DNA from: Clostridiales bacterium
GTDB taxonomy: Bacteria > Bacillota > Clostridia > Oscillospirales > Oscillospiraceae
Direction: 5' to 3'
Length of the DNA: 52,703 nt
Assembly: GCA_029268065.1 (NCBI GenBank)
Contig: JAJUHC010000018.1
Location: forward strand, 1 to 52,703
Position numbers and translations under genes: made by a program. Below are positions 43,713-50,918 of the stretch, piece by piece. The notes beneath the pieces were generated by a model. That model was not told the DNA's origin, searched no databases, and saw only the letters and a program-made list of their open reading frames with translations. Positions within the stretch are counted from its first letter, which is position 1. Each line of letters begins with the position of its first letter.

Positions 43713-44903
43713 ATGAAGCGAGCAAATAGGTTTATTTCCGTAATTATGGTCTTTGCGTTTTGCTTTGCCATGCTTATTCCGGCAAGCGCAGCGAGCGTTT
43801 CCGAAGCAGAGACGAAGGCCGTAGCTCTCAAGCAGCTCAATTTGTTTAAGGGCGTTTCCGACACGGAGTTCGATCTCGGAAGGGCTCCTACCCGCACCGA
43901 GGCCATGATAATGCTTATCCGTGTACTGGGAAAAGAAACGGAGGCCCAAAACGGCGGTTTTAAGCATCCGTTTACCGACGTGGAGCCATGGGCCGACAAA
44001 TATATCGGGTATGCATACGAAAAAGGGTTGACAAAAGGAGTATCCGCCACTGAATTTGGTTCTGGAAACGCCGATTCCGATATGTATCTGACATTTGTGC
44101 TCCGCGCGCTCGGCTACGACGATTCAAAGGGCGACTTCGTTTGGAACGAGCCGGATACGCTGGCTAAATCGATTGGAATTCTTCCAAGCAACGTAGACAC
44201 TTCAAACTTCCTTCGCGCGGATGTAGCCATTATTTCATGGGCCTCGCTTAAAGCTTCCATGAAGGACGGCAGCCAAAGCCTCTCCGGAAAGCTGATCGCG
44301 GCCGGCGTATTCACGGCAGCCCAGTATGACGCCGCGAAAAAAGTAGCGGGGGATGCCGTTTTGGTGACCCCTTCCGATACATACGAGCTCAAGGACGGGA
44401 TAGCAAAAGTCAAGGACCTTGCCGAGTTAAAAGGCGCTTTGGAATCCGACAAGGTAAAAGAAATTGAGTTTGCCAAGGGCTTTGAAATAACGGAGGACTT
44501 AACCGTTAACAAAAATCTGCTTATTGTTGAAATGGACGTGGCTAACAGCGGCGTGCTGACGCTGAAAACGCAGGTCACGCTTGGCGGCGTTAACTTTGAG
44601 AACAAGGGCAACATTATAGTGGCAAACGGTGGATTTTTGGGCGTTTACCAGACAGTATTTAATAACAGGAGTAATTTTACGATTGAGACTGGCGGAAAGC
44701 TTGAAATGGACCGCGGCGGTGAGTATAAAAACTTCGGGACGCTTATAAACGCAGGAACTATAACCGTTACCTCAAACGGAGGGAACTTGTTTAACGCCGC
44801 TAAGGCAATCCTCGAAAACAACGGCGTAATAGACTGTGCAGGATATTACAATAATGAGGGTACATATTCCGGCAGTGGAAAGGAACCGACAGTTAAGAAG
44901 TAA
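43713..44903 (+). CDS. Secreted S-layer homology (SLH) domain protein
   Basis: The 396-residue protein has a Sec signal peptide ending IPASAAS. SLH motifs follow: LKQLNLFKGVSDTEFDLG with APTRTEAMIMLIRVLG (about 39-75), then FTDVEPWADKYIGYAYEKGL with the FGSGNADSD repeat (about 88-130), and a third weaker repeat to about 180. These bind pyruvylated secondary wall polymer. The C-terminal 150 residues alternate short beta strands rich in Asn and Gly (FENKGNIIVANGGFLGVY, GTLINAGTITVTSNGGNLF), which suggests a beta-solenoid. AAGGAG precedes the ATG. Confidence 0.88.
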   Translation: MKRANRFISVIMVFAFCFAMLIPASAASVSEAETKAVALKQLNLFKGVSDTEFDLGRAPTRTEAMIMLIRVLGKETEAQNGGFKHPFTDVEPWADKYIGYAYEKGLTKGVSATEFGSGNADSDMYLTFVLRALGYDDSKGDFVWNEPDTLAKSIGILPSNVDTSNFLRADVAIISWASLKASMKDGSQSLSGKLIAAGVFTAAQYDAAKKVAGDAVLVTPSDTYELKDGIAKVKDLAELKGALESDKVKEIEFAKGFEITEDLTVNKNLLIVEMDVANSGVLTLKTQVTLGGVNFENKGNIIVANGGFLGVYQTVFNNRSNFTIETGGKLEMDRGGEYKNFGTLINAGTITVTSNGGNLFNAAKAILENNGVIDCAGYYNNEGTYSGSGKEPTVKK

Positions 44904-44923
44904 AACTTCCGATTTTTTGCATA

Positions 44924-44961
44924 AAAATCCTTAGAACACGTAGTTGCTCTAAGGATTTTTT
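44924..44961 (+). terminator. Terminator of the SLH protein gene
   Basis: A perfect 13-bp stem, AAAAATCCTTAGA with its complement, has a 12-base loop and ends in TTTTTT. Confidence 0.85.
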
Positions 44962-45002
44962 ATGACGGGGGCGTTATGCTCATTATGAAAATAGTGCTAA
45001 TG

Positions 45003-45044
45003 TGACCGAATCACTGATACCGGGAAAAAGCACAGAGTATACTT
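45003..45044 (+). promoter_or_regulatory. Crp/Fnr-type dyad and -10 box upstream of the ferredoxin gene
   Basis: GTGACCGAATCAC (45003-45015) is a GTGA-N5-TCAC dyad. A TATACT -10 box lies at 45039-45044 and no good -35 exists. The dyad centre is 30 bases before the -10, close to the class II activator position (about -41.5). Confidence 0.5.
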
Positions 45045-45061
45045 AACCCCGAGGTGATGAT

Positions 45062-45256
45062 ATGAGCAAAAAGCTGAGCGTATTGCAGGACAGATGCCCG
45101 CAGAACCATCCCTGCCCTTCCGTGACAATCTGCCCTTACGGGGCGTTAAAGCAGTCCGGGTTCAAGGCCCCAAAGGTAGATGCCGGAAAGTGCGTCGCCT
45201 GCGGCAGATGCGTGAGGTTCTGTCCGAAAAGAGCCCTTGTTCTCGCAGAAGCATAA
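45062..45256 (+). CDS. Small ferredoxin-like 4Fe-4S protein
   Basis: The 64-residue protein has one complete cluster motif near its C-terminus, CVACGRCVRFCPKRAL (CxxCxxCxxxCP). A second cysteine set at the N-terminus, CPQNHPCPSVTICPYGAL, is spaced unusually (C-x5-C-x5-C-P) and may bind a second cluster with an altered ligand pattern. It probably carries electrons in the cytosol. AACCCCGAGGTGAT precedes the ATG. It is the first gene of a redox group with trxA, a Crp/Fnr regulator and trxB. Confidence 0.85.
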   Translation: MSKKLSVLQDRCPQNHPCPSVTICPYGALKQSGFKAPKVDAGKCVACGRCVRFCPKRALVLAEA

Positions 45257-45279
45257 AAATCCTGTTTTTTTCAAATTTA

Positions 45280-45319
45280 GTGATTACATCACAGAAATTA
45301 TGGTATTATGGGGTATAAT
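45280..45319 (+). promoter_or_regulatory. Crp/Fnr-type dyad and -10 box upstream of trxA
   Basis: GTGATTACATCAC (45280-45292) is again GTGA-N5-TCAC. A TATAAT -10 box lies at 45314-45319, 28 bases from the dyad centre, and no -35 hexamer matches, as in class II activated promoters. Confidence 0.5.
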
Positions 45320-45363
45320 AAGAGCATAAGACATTTGAATATTGATACAAGGAGATAAAAAGT

Positions 45364-45675
45364 ATGAGCGCCATTAAAATAACAAAAGAAAACTTTGAAG
45401 CCGAAGTCATCAAGTCCGATAAGCCCGTACTCCTCGATTTCTGGGCGGAGTGGTGCGGTCCCTGCCGCATGGTCGGACCGGTCGTTGAGGAAATAGCCAG
45501 CGAAACCACCGCCGCTAAGGTCGGAAAGGTCAACGTCGACGAGCAGCCCGAACTCGCTTCCGCCTTCAAGGTGATGAGCATACCGACCCTCGTGGTTCTT
45601 AAGGAAGGCAAAATCGTTTCCACGGCCGTCGGTGCAAGGCCGAAGGCTGATATTCTCAAAATGCTGAACGTATAA
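45364..45675 (+). CDS. trxA: Thioredoxin
   Basis: The 103-residue protein has the redox site FWAEWCGPCRMVGPVVEEIA and the cis-Pro loop MSIPTLVVLKEGK. It reduces protein disulfides in the cytosol. It is normal in size. AAGGAGAT precedes the ATG at 45364. The MITE-like element starts at its stop codon. The thioredoxin reductase gene lies 0.8 kb away on the other strand. Confidence 0.96.
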   Translation: MSAIKITKENFEAEVIKSDKPVLLDFWAEWCGPCRMVGPVVEEIASETTAAKVGKVNVDEQPELASAFKVMSIPTLVVLKEGKIVSTAVGARPKADILKMLNV

Positions 45676-45828
45676 AGGGGCTGTTGCAAAACAAATTTGT
45701 GATAGCAAATTGCACAAAAAAAGCGGCCCTACAAACAAAAAATGCGCTTTGAAATGGCTTTTAAAGCCAAATCAAGGCGCATTTTTGTACATTACTTTTC
45801 GACCAGGGCGTTTTGCAACAGCCCCTTT
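45674..45828. repeat. MITE-like element with 19-bp terminal inverted repeats
   Basis: AAAGGGGCTGTTGCAAAAC (45674-45692) is repeated exactly inverted at 45810-45828. The 117 bases between carry another hairpin (AAAAATGCGC ... GCGCATTTTT, 45745-45786). Both strands thus have strong stem structure, so it probably serves as the shared terminator of trxA and the convergent crp gene. The ends resemble those I recall from IS1182-like elements, and no transposase or clear target duplication is visible. Confidence 0.65.
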
Positions 45829-45829
45829 G

Positions 45830-46504
45830 TTATGTCAGCGCCTTCAGCTTGTTTTTATCCAGCACCCTTATCCCGCCCCTTGACAGCTCCACAATCCCCT
45901 CGGAGGCGAAATACTTGAGCATCCTCGAAACGACCTCCCGCGCGCTTCCGATATGCCGGGCTATCTGCTCGTGTGTCTGCCTCAGCGTGTCGCCGCCAGT
46001 CTTTGAAAGCTCATCCCAGATGTAGACGGCAAGCCTCTTGTCCATGCTCGTAAAAAGTATCTGCTGCATAGCCCACATTACGTCCGAAAAACGCTCGGCC
46101 GCAAGCTTGTAGGACTCGCACTCCACATAAATGTTCTGCTCCTTGAGCCGCGAAAAATGCGCGGAGTAGATCAGAAGCGCCTCGGTGTCCTCCTCCGCGT
46201 CTATGTGGACGTCGAAGGATATCGCGTTCAGCACGCAGGACGCCGACAGCACGCATGTATCGCCGCTGCCCATCCGAAACAGCGTGACCTCTCTGCCCTC
46301 CTCAGACAGCAAATAGGTTCGGAGCATTCCCTTCCTTATGAGAAGCACGCCGACGCACTCGCTCTCGGCCCCGTGTACGCAGCTGCCCTTTTTATAGGAA
46401 ACCTCTACGGTGTTCTGAACGAGCGCCTCCCTCTGCTCAGGCGACAAATGCCGCCAGGCGGGAAAATGCTTCTCCATGAAGGAAATCAAATCGGGATTGA
46501 GCAT
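45830..46504 (-). CDS. Crp/Fnr family transcriptional regulator
   Basis: The 224-residue protein has an N-terminal cyclic-nucleotide-type beta-roll (YKKGSCVHGAESECVGVLLIRKGML, EEGREVTLFRMGSGDTCVLSASCVLN) and a C-terminal winged helix with recognition helix TLRQTHEQIARHIGSAREVVSRML. There is no N-terminal cluster-binding cysteine set as in Fnr. It follows trxB by 1 base and probably shares its promoter. Two GTGA-N5-TCAC dyads before the ferredoxin and trxA genes are candidate targets. I start at the ATG at 46504 with GGAGG upstream. Confidence 0.9.
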   Translation of the reverse strand: MLNPDLISFMEKHFPAWRHLSPEQREALVQNTVEVSYKKGSCVHGAESECVGVLLIRKGMLRTYLLSEEGREVTLFRMGSGDTCVLSASCVLNAISFDVHIDAEEDTEALLIYSAHFSRLKEQNIYVECESYKLAAERFSDVMWAMQQILFTSMDKRLAVYIWDELSKTGGDTLRQTHEQIARHIGSAREVVSRMLKYFASEGIVELSRGGIRVLDKNKLKALT

Positions 46505-46505
46505 A

Positions 46506-47366
46506 TTATTTGCCTCCGCGCAGAAATTTGACCGCCTCCGTGCCGGCAGCGGCCCCCTCATACACCGCCTTCGCTATCTGGAGCATGCCCCCGGTACAGT
46601 CCCCCGCGGCGAAAAGCCCGGGTATGTTGGTGGACATATTTTCCGAAACCGATATCCTGTTCCCGTCGGTAAACACGCCGAGCTTCCTCGCAAGGTCGGC
46701 GCTGCCGGCGGTCCCGAGGGCGATGAAAACTCCGTCGGCCGCGATTTCGGCGCCGTCTTTAAACACAATCCTTTCCAGCCTGTCCCCTCCCTTGAACTCA
46801 GCGACAGGCTTCTTTATTACATCCACGCCGTCGGGAATTGCAGCCGACGGCTCTTCGCCGTTTGTCAGCAGCGTCACGCTGCCGACCACCGGCTTCAGCT
46901 CATTGACCTCCGAAACCGCATATTCACCGCTCCCGAGCACGCAGACAGCCTTCCCGCGGTAGAAGAATGCGTCGCAGACGGCGCAGTAGCTGACGCCGCG
47001 CCCCTCAAATTCCGCTATCCCCTTTATCTTCGGGGCCTTTCGCGGAGAACCCGTCGCCAGTATAACGCTGTCGGCCCTGTATTCGCCGCCGTCCGTCCTG
47101 ACCGCAAAGCCGCCGTCATAGCCGATGCCGACGACCTCCTCCTCAATAAACACGGCTCCAAGCCTTTTCGCCTGCTCAACGCCGTTGTCCGAGAGCTCCT
47201 CACCGCTGACGGGAGCGGAGAACCCGTAATAATTCTCAATTTTTTCCGCCCTGCCAAGAGAGCCGGTTCCCTTTCCTATTATGACGGTCTCGATCCCCGC
47301 GCGCGTTGTATAAAGCGCTGCGGATACGCCCGCAGGCCCCTTGCCTATTATGATTATCTTTGGCAT
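46506..47366 (-). CDS. trxB: Thioredoxin reductase-like flavoprotein
   Basis: The 286-residue protein has the FAD site IIIGKGPAGVSAALYTTRAG, the redox motif SYCAVCDAFFY and the C-terminal GLFAAGDCTGGMLQIAKAV of TrxB. It is shorter than the usual 305-320. At the nucleotide site, VLGSGEYAVSEVNEL keeps a G-x-G-x-x-A loop, but the following HRRxxxR that binds the NADPH phosphate is replaced by LLTNGEEPSAA. It may use NADH, ferredoxin or another donor. It lies with the ferredoxin and thioredoxin genes. Confidence 0.9.
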   Translation of the reverse strand: MPKIIIIGKGPAGVSAALYTTRAGIETVIIGKGTGSLGRAEKIENYYGFSAPVSGEELSDNGVEQAKRLGAVFIEEEVVGIGYDGGFAVRTDGGEYRADSVILATGSPRKAPKIKGIAEFEGRGVSYCAVCDAFFYRGKAVCVLGSGEYAVSEVNELKPVVGSVTLLTNGEEPSAAIPDGVDVIKKPVAEFKGGDRLERIVFKDGAEIAADGVFIALGTAGSADLARKLGVFTDGNRISVSENMSTNIPGLFAAGDCTGGMLQIAKAVYEGAAAGTEAVKFLRGGK

Positions 47367-47453
47367 TCGTATTTACAACCCTTTCGCCCCACAGCGCGCT
47401 CCGGCGCCTTATCGTTTGAGATTCAATTAATCCTATGACTGTTATTCTTATCC

Positions 47454-47482
47454 ATTATAGGTTTTTTATAATATAAAGTCAA
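47454..47482 (-). promoter_or_regulatory. Promoter of the trxB-crp unit
   Basis: On the minus strand TTGACT (47477-47482) and TATAAT (47454-47459) are separated by 17 bases. Confidence 0.75.
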
Positions 47483-47688
47483 TAACAAGCAACCCGACGC
47501 CCTTTTTCGCGACGCCTTGTTTCATATTTAGCTTTTCATTTTACATTTGCTGTGTTATATTGGTACAAATATGTCGATAAGCCACCTGAAAAGGCAGGGT
47601 TAAGGAAATCAAATCCTAATGAAGCGCGAACCGGTTGTGTCCGGCACTTTGAGTAATTGCATTTTGACTTTTTAATGGGGTGGATCAA
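47483..47688 (+). other. Leader region of the pantothenate kinase gene
   Basis: The region contains short stems (AGGAAAT/ATCCT near 47603-47618 and CCGG/CCGG near 47630-47643) between about 47575 and 47645. I tested it by eye against common riboswitch cores and found no match. No ORF. Confidence 0.3.
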
Positions 47689-48513
47689 TTGGATGTAATC
47701 TTGGGCATAGATATAGGCGGCTCCACTACAAAAATCGTCGGGTTTACCGCCAAGAACAATATGCTGGGCTCCCTGCAGGTGAAGGCTACCGATCAGGTGA
47801 CCTCCATGTACGGCGCCATCGGCAACTTTCTGCGAACCTATTCGATACCTCTCAGGGACGTATCAAAAATCGTGCTTACCGGCGTGGGCGCTTCTTATAT
47901 TACAGGCAGCGTTTACGAAGTGCCTACGGTCAAGATCGACGAATTCCGTGCAATAGGCCTGGGCGGCTGTACTCTATCCGCGCTTGACAGGGCGCTGGTG
48001 GTCAGCATGGGCACCGGCACCGCGTTCGTCCGCGTTTCCGACGGCGAAGTTACTCATATCGGCGGAAGCGGCGTCGGCGGCGGAACGCTCATGGGGCTTT
48101 CCTCGGAGCTGCTGCACGAAAACAATATTTCCAACGTTTCGCTTCTCGCCGAAAAGGGAGACCTTTCAAACGTAGACCTTCTTATCAAGGATATCAGCAA
48201 TGTGCAGATTCCCAATCTCCCCCCCAATGCGACCGCCTCCAACTTCGGCAACATCAAAAACACGGCCACAAGCTCCGACAAGGCCCTCGGCCTCGTCAAC
48301 ATGGTTTTCCAGGCGATAGGAACGATGTCCTTTCTCGCCTGCTACAATACCCCGATCAAGGACATTGTACTTACCGGCGCGCTTACGGTCCTTCCTCAGG
48401 CGAGGGACGTTTTTGACGGCCTGAGCAAGCTGTACAGGCTGAATTTTACAATACCTCCTCTCTCGATATACGCTACCGCAATCGGCGCCGCAGTATCGTT
48501 TCTCGAGTCATAA
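47689..48513 (+). CDS. coaW: Type II pantothenate kinase family protein
   Basis: The protein of 274 residues phosphorylates pantothenate for CoA synthesis, by family. It has the acetate-kinase-like phosphate loop ILGIDIGGSTTKIVGF, LTGVGASYITGSVYEVPTVKIDEFRAIG, SMGTGTAFVRV and HIGGSGVGGGTLMGL, which match bacterial PanK II. TTG at 47689 is placed well after GGGGTGG; a GTG at 47680 lies inside that site. Monocistronic with its own terminator. Confidence 0.88.
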   Translation: MDVILGIDIGGSTTKIVGFTAKNNMLGSLQVKATDQVTSMYGAIGNFLRTYSIPLRDVSKIVLTGVGASYITGSVYEVPTVKIDEFRAIGLGGCTLSALDRALVVSMGTGTAFVRVSDGEVTHIGGSGVGGGTLMGLSSELLHENNISNVSLLAEKGDLSNVDLLIKDISNVQIPNLPPNATASNFGNIKNTATSSDKALGLVNMVFQAIGTMSFLACYNTPIKDIVLTGALTVLPQARDVFDGLSKLYRLNFTIPPLSIYATAIGAAVSFLES

Positions 48514-48525
48514 AAGCCAAACATC

Positions 48526-48564
48526 AAGCCCGAGTGCTATCGTCGGCACCCGGGCTTTGCTTTT
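48526..48564 (+). terminator. Terminator of the pantothenate kinase gene
   Basis: AAGCCCG-A-GTGC pairs with GCAC-C-CGGGCTT with one mismatch, followed by TGCTTTT. Confidence 0.75.
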
Positions 48565-48974
48565 CCCTTGTCGGCGAAATGGAGAGGGCCTACGCTGAAG
48601 CGCCAAACATGAGCGCGCTAACAAAAGTGTGTTAATCACCGCTTTACTGGTTTATATTTTACAAATCCTGTCCTGTTTTTCATTATTGCTTTTTCCAACT
48701 CCAAAAATCCGCAGTAAATACAAGCAGTAATTTCCGCCTTGTTTTTACAGGCGTTTTCTATGCTCTATGCATATTTGCACTAAAATTAAAACAAAAAGTC
48801 GCCCAAATTATTTGGATATTATGTATAATTTGCACACAACAATGTGGGCAACATGATGATTTTTACCTTTACATGCTATAACCCAGTTGATTTTTCCGGT
48901 GAATAAAAGTACTCTATACTTGTGGCAATAGTTTGCAAAATTTCATTATCACAAAAATAGGGAGGTATATTTGG
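48565..48974. other. AT-rich region ahead of the first MFS exporter
   Basis: No gene is seen. A TATAAT candidate lies at 48824-48829 and TATACT at 48915-48920, the latter with TTTCCG 16 bases upstream. GGAGG before 48975 is the ribosome site. Several poly-T/A runs occur. Confidence 0.4.
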
Positions 48975-50561
48975 ATGAACGAAGAAAAAGTTCCGCAGAG
49001 CTCGAAGAGCACGATATGGGCAGCTGTTGCGATCATGACAGCCTCTTTCGCCTATTGGCTCACAAGAGGAAAGGCCACGGCGATAATGCCTATTATAGCG
49101 GGCGACCTTGACGGCATGGCGTTTTACACCTGGGCGGCGATGCTTTACAATCTGGCGGCCTGTATCGCGGCGCCCCTCTGGGGAAAGATTGGCGATATGC
49201 TGGGCAGAAAAAAGGTCCTGATAATGCTCCTCTCCCTGATGACCGCCGGCGACCTGGTGTCGGCAGCCGCTCCAAATATCTATGTGTTCTGCATAGGCTT
49301 CGCTATATGCGGCCTTGGAGGCGGAGGAATGCAGGCTACATATTTCGCCATGCTGGGCGATCTCTTCGCGCCCGATAAGCGCGGGAAATACGGCGGAACC
49401 ATTCTTATGCTTTCGAGCATCACCGGTATTTTTCTTCCCATTGTCACCGCCCAAATCGCAGAAAGGGCTTCATGGAGATATGTATTCGTTCTGACCTGCG
49501 CGGTTTATGTTATTGCAATAATTTCGGTTACTTTCATGATTCCCAAATCGCAGGTATCCGGCAAAAGCACAAAGGTCGACTGGGTCGGAACCATCCTCAT
49601 TACTTTTGCGGCCGTACCCTTCCTCCTTGCTCTTTCATGGGCCGGCTCAAAATATGCGTGGACCGATCCTACCATAATCATCATGCTGGCCGTCGCGGTG
49701 GTATTCCTTATCATCGCCGTGATATACGAGAGAAAGCACGAGGACTTCGCCCTTTTAAGCATCAAACTCCTTAGGAGAAAGAATTACACCTTCGCAATAC
49801 TCATCTCACTTTTCATGACCTCAACTCTGACTGCCTCCGGAACCTTCTGGTCCCTCTTCGGGCAGGGCGTTATGAGCAAATCCGCTACCATGCTATCCGC
49901 CGCCGCAATGCCCGCAAGTATAATCGGCATATTTACCGGCGGCCTTACCGGATATCTCATGGACAAAACCAAAAGATATAAATGGCTGCTGGTCTTGGCT
50001 CCTTTGGCGGGCACCATCATCATGGTTTTGTTCAATACGGCTTCCCCTTCCACGCCTCTCTGGTTCGTTACGGCTATGGCTATCGCAAACAGAATTTTTA
50101 CAGGCTACATGCCAGGCATCAACCCGCTTGCAGCCATGGCACAGCTCGAGCCCGAGGAGTTCGGCGCCGGCAATGGAACAATGTACTTCATTACATCTCT
50201 CGGCGGATCCATATACCCAGCGCTTTTCGGTTCGGTCCTTAACGGCTCTTATGCCAGAGCCATCGCAAAAGCAACCGCTTCAATATCCAAGCAGCTCACG
50301 CCGGCGCAGATAAAAACAATATCAACCTCCAGAGTCCTTGTAACGCCCGCATCAATGAAGTCGCTCCAAACATCCTTCGGCACAAACACCGCGCTTTACA
50401 ACCAGACGGTAGACGCCGTCAGAAGCGCTCTTGAATCCTCTCTCAAGTCCGTCTTCATCGTGGCAGGCATCTTCTCGCTTGGCGCGGTCGTAATGGCGCT
50501 TCTCATCAAGGAAGTGCCGCTCGATCAGATAAAATACAGAAGGCCCACCGCAAAAAAATAA
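48975..50561 (+). CDS. MFS exporter, DHA2-like 14-helix type, first paralog
   Basis: The 528-residue protein has about 14 hydrophobic segments. Motif A is WGKIGDMLGRKKVLIMLL, and the antiporter-type motif region GLGGGGMQATYFAMLGDLFAPDKRGKYGG (helix 5 and the following loop) is typical of the drug:H+ antiporter 2 family. A C-terminal extracellular loop contains KQLTPAQIKTISTSRVLVTPASMKSLQ. It ends IKEVPLDQIKYRRP. GGAGGTATATTTGG precedes the ATG. The neighbour at 50919 is a close paralog. Confidence 0.9.
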   Translation: MNEEKVPQSSKSTIWAAVAIMTASFAYWLTRGKATAIMPIIAGDLDGMAFYTWAAMLYNLAACIAAPLWGKIGDMLGRKKVLIMLLSLMTAGDLVSAAAPNIYVFCIGFAICGLGGGGMQATYFAMLGDLFAPDKRGKYGGTILMLSSITGIFLPIVTAQIAERASWRYVFVLTCAVYVIAIISVTFMIPKSQVSGKSTKVDWVGTILITFAAVPFLLALSWAGSKYAWTDPTIIIMLAVAVVFLIIAVIYERKHEDFALLSIKLLRRKNYTFAILISLFMTSTLTASGTFWSLFGQGVMSKSATMLSAAAMPASIIGIFTGGLTGYLMDKTKRYKWLLVLAPLAGTIIMVLFNTASPSTPLWFVTAMAIANRIFTGYMPGINPLAAMAQLEPEEFGAGNGTMYFITSLGGSIYPALFGSVLNGSYARAIAKATASISKQLTPAQIKTISTSRVLVTPASMKSLQTSFGTNTALYNQTVDAVRSALESSLKSVFIVAGIFSLGAVVMALLIKEVPLDQIKYRRPTAKK

Positions 50562-50579
50562 TATCACAAGCCAAATTTT

Positions 50580-50612
50580 AAGAGGCTGCCGTTGATGAAA
50601 TGGCGGCCTCTT
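50580..50612 (+). terminator. Terminator of the first MFS exporter
   Basis: An 11-bp stem, AAGAGGCTGCC with GGCGGCCTCTT (one G-U pair), has an 11-base loop and is followed by GTCTTTG. Confidence 0.7.
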
Positions 50613-50918
50613 GTCTTTGTACTATTATATTTATCAAGTTAACTAATTTTTGTTGTTTATAATGCACAATAATGTCAGACAAATTATTATCAATAAATCC
50701 GTTTTGATCAAAATCCAGACCCCCAAACTGGTACACCAAGGTATTGTTGGATATAATATCAAGAAAATAGCAGCATATTTGTATATTTGTTGGATTCGAC
50801 AAATATGCATAATGAACAATATTTTATGCTTTAAGAATATAATAGTTGATTTTATCCCGACAAAACATTACCCTGTATACGTGGTATAAACCACGGCAGA
50901 AAAAGGAGGTAAATTTGG
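50613..50918. other. Region between the two MFS exporters, with an operator-like palindrome
   Basis: The region is AT-rich and holds no gene. CGTGGT-ATAA-ACCACG (50880-50895) is a perfect palindromic stem directly before AAAAAGGAGG. It may be a repressor site or a small hairpin that controls access to the ribosome site. Confidence 0.4.

Noticed and set aside
47575..47645. Possible riboswitch before the pantothenate kinase gene
   Set aside because: Short stems exist but no core of a class that I know fits.
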